Positions 40,373 through 44,898 of a DNA stretch of 44,898 nt are shown piece after piece (position 1 is the first letter of the stretch; each line of letters opens with the position of its first letter). A program made the translations under genes and the position numbers. The stretch covers positions 1 through 44,898 of the forward strand of contig CBFIHR010000029.1 in the NCBI GenBank assembly GCA_965662365.1. The letters are read 5' to 3'. The DNA is from CAWVWD01 sp965662365. GTDB lineage: Bacteria > Bacteroidota > Bacteroidia > Chitinophagales > Saprospiraceae. Below the pieces are notes generated by a model that made no database searches, was not told where the DNA came from, and was given only the letters and a program-made list of their open reading frames with translations.

Positions 40373-40461
40373 GAATGGTCAGTGATGAATTAAAATTTTA
40401 TAATTAAACTATTATTGCCTATCGGCTTATTATCGAATTTTCAATTCATCGCTAATCATTT
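40373..40461. repeat. Intergenic palindrome between receiver and hybrid kinase genes
   Basis: Arms 40373-40398 and 40436-40461 (26 bp, about 20 matches; core gatgaatt / aattcatc) flank a 37-nt spacer. It fills nearly the whole gap between the two genes. No T-run is present, so it is unlikely to be a simple terminator. Confidence 0.7.
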
Positions 40462-40475
40462 GTAGTTGCCTACGA

Positions 40476-42836
40476 ATGTTGGATAATGAACCTTATAAAA
40501 TATTATTGGTAGAAGATGATCTTGTAGATCAAGTAGCCTTCAAAAGAATGGTCAGACGTGAGAAACTTAATTATGATTATCAAATTGCAGGCTCACTAAA
40601 GGAAGCGAAAGCACTATTAACGTCCAAAAAGTATGAACTTGTGATTACGGATTATCAATTAGGAGACGGAAACGCTGTCGCTTTATTTGATTACCTCAAA
40701 TCTACGCCTTTTATATTTGCAACCGGTGGCGGTGATGAAGAAACAGCAGTAAAAGCCTTAAAAGCTGGTGCTTTTGATTATCTCATAAAAGATCAAGAAA
40801 GAAACTACCTGAAAGTCCTTCCTTTGACGATTGATAATGCCATTCAACGCAGCAAGATGAACGAGCGATTACGCTTGTTGGAGTCGGTTATCGTGAATGC
40901 AAATGATGCGGTCGTGATTGCTTCCGCAGATAAGGCAGCTCCTGAAATTATGTACGTCAATCAGGCATTTATGGAAATGTCAGGATACAATGAAACGGAG
41001 GTCGAAGGTAAGCGTTTTGGTATTTTTGTGGGAGAGCAAACCGATAGGGTAGAAGTACAACGCATCGCAGAGGCTTTTCGGAATGAAGCCGCAGTAAAGT
41101 CGGAGGTTGTTTTTTATCGAAAAAATAATACACCTTATTGGGTCGGCTTGAGTATTGTTCCTCTAAAAAATAAACAAGGAAAAACAACACATTTTGTATC
41201 TATTCAGCGGGATATCACAGAACGCAAAGAAACAGAAAAGGCATTAATCGAAGCTCGGGAAGCAGCAGAACAGGCTCGACTGGCAGAGTCACAGTTTTTG
41301 GCGAATATGAGTCATGAGATTCGTACACCGATGAACGCCGTTATCGGTATGACGCATTTATTATTAGATACAAATCCGAATAAAAAACAGTTAGAATATA
41401 TCAATGCCTTGAAATTTTCGGCGGATAGCTTGATGGGTATTATCTCAGATATTTTAGATTTATCAAAAATTGAAGCGGGCGGAATAGACTTTGAGCAGAA
41501 ACAATTTAATCTTTATGAAATGTTGAAAGCTTTGCAAAAAGCTTTTAAGTTCAAACTTAAAGAAAGAAACTTAGAGGTGATTTTTGATTTAGATAAACGA
41601 CTCGAAAATGATGTCATCGGTGACCCGACTCGCCTCAATCAAATCTTAACGAATTTATTAGGAAATGCGGGGAAGTTCACTTTAGAAGGTGAAATTGGTG
41701 TCAGAATGATCATTTTAGAGCAAGATGACAGTCATTATTTATTACAATTTGATGTTTACGATACTGGCATCGGCATCGAAACCGATAAATTAGATTTGGT
41801 TTTTGAAAACTTCAAACAAGCAAATTCTCAAATACATCGAAAGTTTGGCGGTACTGGTTTGGGGTTACCGATTGTTAAAAACTTGGTAGAGTTACAAGGT
41901 GGAGAAATCTCTGTCTCGAGTGTCACGGGCGAAGGAACGACGTTCACATTTACCCTACCTTTTGTCAATTCGGGCGTTCCCAGCGAGGTTTCGGATTTGG
42001 AGGAGGATGTAATGGGCAATCAAATAGTCGATGAAAATGTATTGACGGCTATAAAGATTTTAATTGCAGAAGATAATTTGATGAATCAAAAACTGATTTC
42101 TGAAATTATGAAAAAATGGAACTGCGATTTTGAAATAGCAGAAGATGGACAAATTGCTTATGATAGACTGATGAAAAGCCGATATGACATCGTATTAATG
42201 GACGTGAATATGCCCAAAATGAGTGGTTATGAAGTCGCTGAAAGTATCCGAGGAGAAGAGACAAGTCCAAATCGAAGTGTACCGATGATCGCACTTACTG
42301 CTGCGGCTTTGCAAAGTGAAAAGGAAAAAGTCTTTGCCTCCGGAATGAATGAATTTATATCAAAACCTTTTGTCCCAGCTAATCTTAAACGGGCAATGAT
42401 TCAATTATTGACGGGAGAAGTTGTCGAACGTCAAACAACAAACGCAATTTCTAACAAGGTGAAAACAACTGCGGGAGCGACTCGTCAAGTTAGGGTGGAT
42501 TTAAGCTATTTGAAAGAGTTTAGCGGCGGCGATATCGCTTTTGTAAAGGAAATGATTTCACTCTTCTTGATTGATATACCAAATCAAATAGTATTGCTGA
42601 AAAAATATTTCAATAATCAGGATTGGATAAAATTAAGTAAACTGGCACACCGAATGAAGCCTAATTTTCAGATGTTAGGTATGGACGATCAACGAGAAAT
42701 CGCCTTTAAGGTCGAAACAATGGGAAAATCCTCTGATTTAGAAGTCGAAAAAATAGAAAATTGGATAACGGCCTTGGTGAAGGATGCGAAAATTGCTATT
42801 CCAATATTAAAACGTGAGCTGGAGAAAATTCGTTAG
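40476..42836 (+). CDS. Hybrid histidine kinase: REC-PAS-HisKA-HATPase-REC-HPt
   Basis: This 786-residue cytoplasmic protein has no membrane segment. Order: receiver 1 (residues 6-125, Asp59 in TDYQLGD), PAS with PAC motif (about 135-255, ending VSIQRDITERK), and a short coiled coil. HisKA follows with His280 in MSHEIRTPMN, then HATPase (about 385-510; N box ILTNLLGNAGKF, G boxes DTGIGI and FGGTGLGLPIV). Receiver 2 carries Asp576 in LMDVNMPKMSG, and the C-terminal HPt carries His725 in LAHRMKPNFQMLG. A multi-step relay His280 to Asp576 to His725 and on to a separate receiver is expected. The adjacent stand-alone receiver and the NtrC-type regulator are natural targets. The PAS ligand is unknown. 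Confidence 0.95.
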   Translation: MLDNEPYKILLVEDDLVDQVAFKRMVRREKLNYDYQIAGSLKEAKALLTSKKYELVITDYQLGDGNAVALFDYLKSTPFIFATGGGDEETAVKALKAGAFDYLIKDQERNYLKVLPLTIDNAIQRSKMNERLRLLESVIVNANDAVVIASADKAAPEIMYVNQAFMEMSGYNETEVEGKRFGIFVGEQTDRVEVQRIAEAFRNEAAVKSEVVFYRKNNTPYWVGLSIVPLKNKQGKTTHFVSIQRDITERKETEKALIEAREAAEQARLAESQFLANMSHEIRTPMNAVIGMTHLLLDTNPNKKQLEYINALKFSADSLMGIISDILDLSKIEAGGIDFEQKQFNLYEMLKALQKAFKFKLKERNLEVIFDLDKRLENDVIGDPTRLNQILTNLLGNAGKFTLEGEIGVRMIILEQDDSHYLLQFDVYDTGIGIETDKLDLVFENFKQANSQIHRKFGGTGLGLPIVKNLVELQGGEISVSSVTGEGTTFTFTLPFVNSGVPSEVSDLEEDVMGNQIVDENVLTAIKILIAEDNLMNQKLISEIMKKWNCDFEIAEDGQIAYDRLMKSRYDIVLMDVNMPKMSGYEVAESIRGEETSPNRSVPMIALTAAALQSEKEKVFASGMNEFISKPFVPANLKRAMIQLLTGEVVERQTTNAISNKVKTTAGATRQVRVDLSYLKEFSGGDIAFVKEMISLFLIDIPNQIVLLKKYFNNQDWIKLSKLAHRMKPNFQMLGMDDQREIAFKVETMGKSSDLEVEKIENWITALVKDAKIAIPILKRELEKIR

Positions 42837-42917
42837 AAAATATCAACTACGCTGCTTTTTTAGGTTTACTAAAAAGCGAAAATAGTAAGCAATATAAATA
42901 GATTAACAAAGTCTTAT

Positions 42918-42953
42918 TTTGTTTTTTCTTAACAATCGTTGAACCTATTTTTG
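42918..42953 (+). promoter_or_regulatory. Promoter of the OmpA/beta-lactamase-like gene
   Basis: tatttttg (42946-42953), followed by cg, matches TAnnTTTG exactly. A TTTG at 42918-42921 lies 24 nt upstream, slightly long for the consensus. A start near 42960 gives a leader of about 83 nt to ATG 43043. Confidence 0.5.
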
Positions 42954-43042
42954 CGTTACAACCCTTGAAAAAACTAAGCCTTAGTAAATTAGGACTTATG
43001 AGTTTCGAGAAGTTGACGACCGTTTATAAACAACAACAAATC

Positions 43043-44863
43043 ATGAAAGTATTATCAAAAGCAATTTTAATTCTTGCAATTCTAATTATTACATTATCAA
43101 ATAGTTTGGCACAACGTTCATTTGTCTTAAAAGGACAGATTATGGATGGTAGTATAAACGAACCCTTAATGGCCGCCGCCGTTTCTATCAAAGGAAAGCC
43201 TGTCGGTACGGCAACCGATTTTGACGGAAAATTCAAATTTGAAATATTAGAACAACATTGGAAAGATACACTTGTTGTCTCAATGTTGGGTTTTTTACCC
43301 TACAAAATCGCTGTTACAGAAGCCCAGCAACTGCCTAATAATTACTTAAAAATCACGCTTGAGGAAACTTCGTTTCAGTTAAATATGGCAGAAATTGGTG
43401 CGCCAATTATTCTTAGAAATATCTTTTTCGATTTTAATAAACATCAACTGTTGCCGACTTCATTCCCCGAGTTAGAAAAACTTTACAACTATTTAAAACA
43501 AAATGAAACGGTTGTTATTGAAATCGCCGGGCATACTGATAGTATCGGAACCGATGTCTATAATGCCGCATTAAGTGAAGCCCGAGCGAGTGCTGTAATG
43601 GCTTATTTGGAAGAGAAAGGAATTGATCAAACCCGAATGACTGCTAAGGGGTATGGCAAAACTCGACCTGTTGTATCAAACGACACGGAAAGAGGTCAGG
43701 CGATGAATCGACGGGTAGAGTTTATAGTTATTTCAAAAGGGGAAGTCGTGAATACCTCACAAATGCCAGACACCACACGCAAAACACAAAAGCCAATGTT
43801 GCAAGTACCGAAAATACCAAAAGTGGATAATAATGGTGTGATTGTCTTGAGGCCGCCAACTATCGAAAGCAAAAAGAACGAAGCTGAAGCAGAAAATACT
43901 ACTGTAATTACAATTATAGATGATGAATCTGAAAAAAAACAAAGTATTGAGGCTATCGCAGCGGCGTATGCTGTAAAAAAAGGATTTAACGGGGTAATTA
44001 CTGTTTTTCAAAATGGCGAAATATTGTATAAAGATGGGGTTGGTTTTGCGGATTTGAGTGCGACTCGACCAAATACTTTGAGTACACAATTTTATTTAGG
44101 TAAACTAACAGAGCAGTTCACAACTGTTCTAATTCTCAAAGCATTAAAAAATAATCAGTTAGAGTTAGATTTATCTATTAATAATTATTTGGAAGATTTG
44201 CCAAAAGTCATCGGTGAACGAGTGACAATCATGCAGCTCCTCACACATACTTCAGGGCTTTGTCAGACCAATGACTTAGCAAATATAGATTTATGTTTTG
44301 TACCAAATGCAACTCAAAATTATAGTCCGATTAATTTCATTTTATTGGGGAAAATATTAGAAATAATATACAATGAAAATTATAGCGATATTGTTGAAAA
44401 GCAAATTATCAAGCCATTAGGATTGAGAAATACAACTGTACACGAACCTTTATTAAAAGCGAAGGATTTGGCGAAAGGATATCGCAATGATGGCGGACAA
44501 TTAGAGGAGGTCGTTGCAATAATGGACAACAGAACGGTTGCTGCAAATGGAATTATTACAACTGTTGTGGATTTGTTTTTGTGGCAAAAAGCCTTAAATA
44601 ATAGTGACTGGTTTCCTGCTGATTTACAAATTTTGATGAATTCCAAAGTTGTCGGTCATCAAACATTTACTGGGGAAGTCGTACAAGTTGTAATGGATGA
44701 TAAAGTGCTGGAGGTAATTTTGGCGAAAGCCAGTATCAACGGTCATCAAACATTATTATTAAAAACATCTTCTAACAATTCGATTATCGTTATCGCATCA
44801 AATATTGAAACGGCAAACTTACAGCCGCTATATCGAGATATTTTGAAGGTATTATTTTTATAA
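43043..44863 (+). CDS. Periplasmic CarboxypepD_reg / OmpA / inactive beta-lactamase-like fusion
   Basis: I start at ATG 43043 (606 residues) because it gives a clean signal peptide (MKVLSKAILILAILIITLSN, cleavage after LAQ). The upstream in-frame TTG at 42965 sits at the predicted transcript start. Residues about 28-115 are a carboxypeptidase-regulatory-like beta domain (VLKGQIMDG ... GTATDFDGKFKF). Residues about 122-235 are an OmpA C-terminal domain (FFDFNKHQLLP, GHTDSIGTDVYN, LSEARA, NRRVEF) expected to bind peptidoglycan. Residues about 300-606 have the fold pattern of class C beta-lactamases/esterases (MQLLTHTSGL, LLGKILE), but SxxK reads K354-L-T-E357 and YxN reads Y427-S-P429. The last domain is probably a binding module, not an enzyme. 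Confidence 0.88.
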   Translation: MKVLSKAILILAILIITLSNSLAQRSFVLKGQIMDGSINEPLMAAAVSIKGKPVGTATDFDGKFKFEILEQHWKDTLVVSMLGFLPYKIAVTEAQQLPNNYLKITLEETSFQLNMAEIGAPIILRNIFFDFNKHQLLPTSFPELEKLYNYLKQNETVVIEIAGHTDSIGTDVYNAALSEARASAVMAYLEEKGIDQTRMTAKGYGKTRPVVSNDTERGQAMNRRVEFIVISKGEVVNTSQMPDTTRKTQKPMLQVPKIPKVDNNGVIVLRPPTIESKKNEAEAENTTVITIIDDESEKKQSIEAIAAAYAVKKGFNGVITVFQNGEILYKDGVGFADLSATRPNTLSTQFYLGKLTEQFTTVLILKALKNNQLELDLSINNYLEDLPKVIGERVTIMQLLTHTSGLCQTNDLANIDLCFVPNATQNYSPINFILLGKILEIIYNENYSDIVEKQIIKPLGLRNTTVHEPLLKAKDLAKGYRNDGGQLEEVVAIMDNRTVAANGIITTVVDLFLWQKALNNSDWFPADLQILMNSKVVGHQTFTGEVVQVVMDDKVLEVILAKASINGHQTLLLKTSSNNSIIVIASNIETANLQPLYRDILKVLFL

Positions 44864-44898
44864 ATATAAGAAATCCGATTTTTGGGTAATTCAAGTTT

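Noticed and set aside
42854..42877. gcttttttag / ctaaaaagc hairpin after the hybrid kinase gene
   Set aside because: The arms differ in length by one base and no T-run follows, so it is too weak to call a terminator.
42965..43042. TTG-initiated extension of the OmpA fusion protein
   Set aside because: It lies at the predicted transcript start and would hide the signal peptide; ATG 43043 gives a normal exported protein.

Overview
The window comes from an AT-rich member of the Bacteroidota. I favour a Saprospiria/Lewinella-like gliding marine or freshwater lineage, but the rank below phylum is inference. The evidence is several type IX secretion (T9SS) sorting domains, matches to the TAnnTTTG -7 promoter element typical of this phylum, weak or absent Shine-Dalgarno sequences, and Bacteroidota-type RimO, NadC and YqgE proteins. 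No rRNA, tRNA, CRISPR array, phage or transposase gene is visible. It reads as ordinary chromosome with a mostly unlinked gene order, many convergent gene pairs separated by strong intrinsic terminators, and numerous short palindromic elements in the gaps.

Layout. 1-6.2 kb: a zinc-ribbon membrane protein cut by the window edge, a large FAD/Fe-S 2-hydroxyacid dehydrogenase (YdiJ type), a small exported protein, and a thioredoxin-fold lipoprotein. 6.2-9.4 kb: a very unusual fusion of a TIR-like domain, a long acidic linker, TPR repeats and a complete short-chain dehydrogenase. 9.5-13.1 kb: a VTT-family membrane protein, malic enzyme, an alpha/beta hydrolase and a HAD sugar-phosphatase. 13.4-18.3 kb: a 1640-residue subtilase secreted by T9SS. 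18.4-23.0 kb, minus strand: YqgE, a TPR-like membrane protein, NadC, TrhO and Lgt. 23.6-32.2 kb: RimO, a small exported peptide, a zinc-ribbon protein, DapF, HtrA, a lipoprotein, a cupin, a TerB-like protein and RtcB. 32.5-34.1 kb: two T9SS-related secreted proteins. The first carries an 8 x 10-bp tandem repeat before its signal-peptide core and looks like a deletion chimera. 34.2-37.9 kb: QueG, a tiny ORF beside it, and an orphan lantibiotic-dehydratase N-domain (PEARL-like) protein with a palindromic repeat inserted in frame. 38.1-44.9 kb: a signalling block (NtrC-type regulator, Rcp1-type receiver, six-module hybrid histidine kinase), then an OmpA protein whose C-terminal beta-lactamase-like domain has lost its catalytic residues.

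How the genes fit together. Most are housekeeping genes: NAD synthesis, lysine/peptidoglycan precursor synthesis, tRNA and ribosome modification, lipoprotein maturation, envelope proteolysis and carbon metabolism. The accessory interest is in four places: the TIR-TPR-SDR fusion, the orphan LanB-like enzyme, the possibly phase-variable secreted protein at 32.5 kb, and the OmpA-pseudo-beta-lactamase fusion beside a signalling cluster. A recurring theme is intergenic palindromes of unrelated sequence but similar build: arms of about 10-30 bp, often imperfect, around a short spacer.
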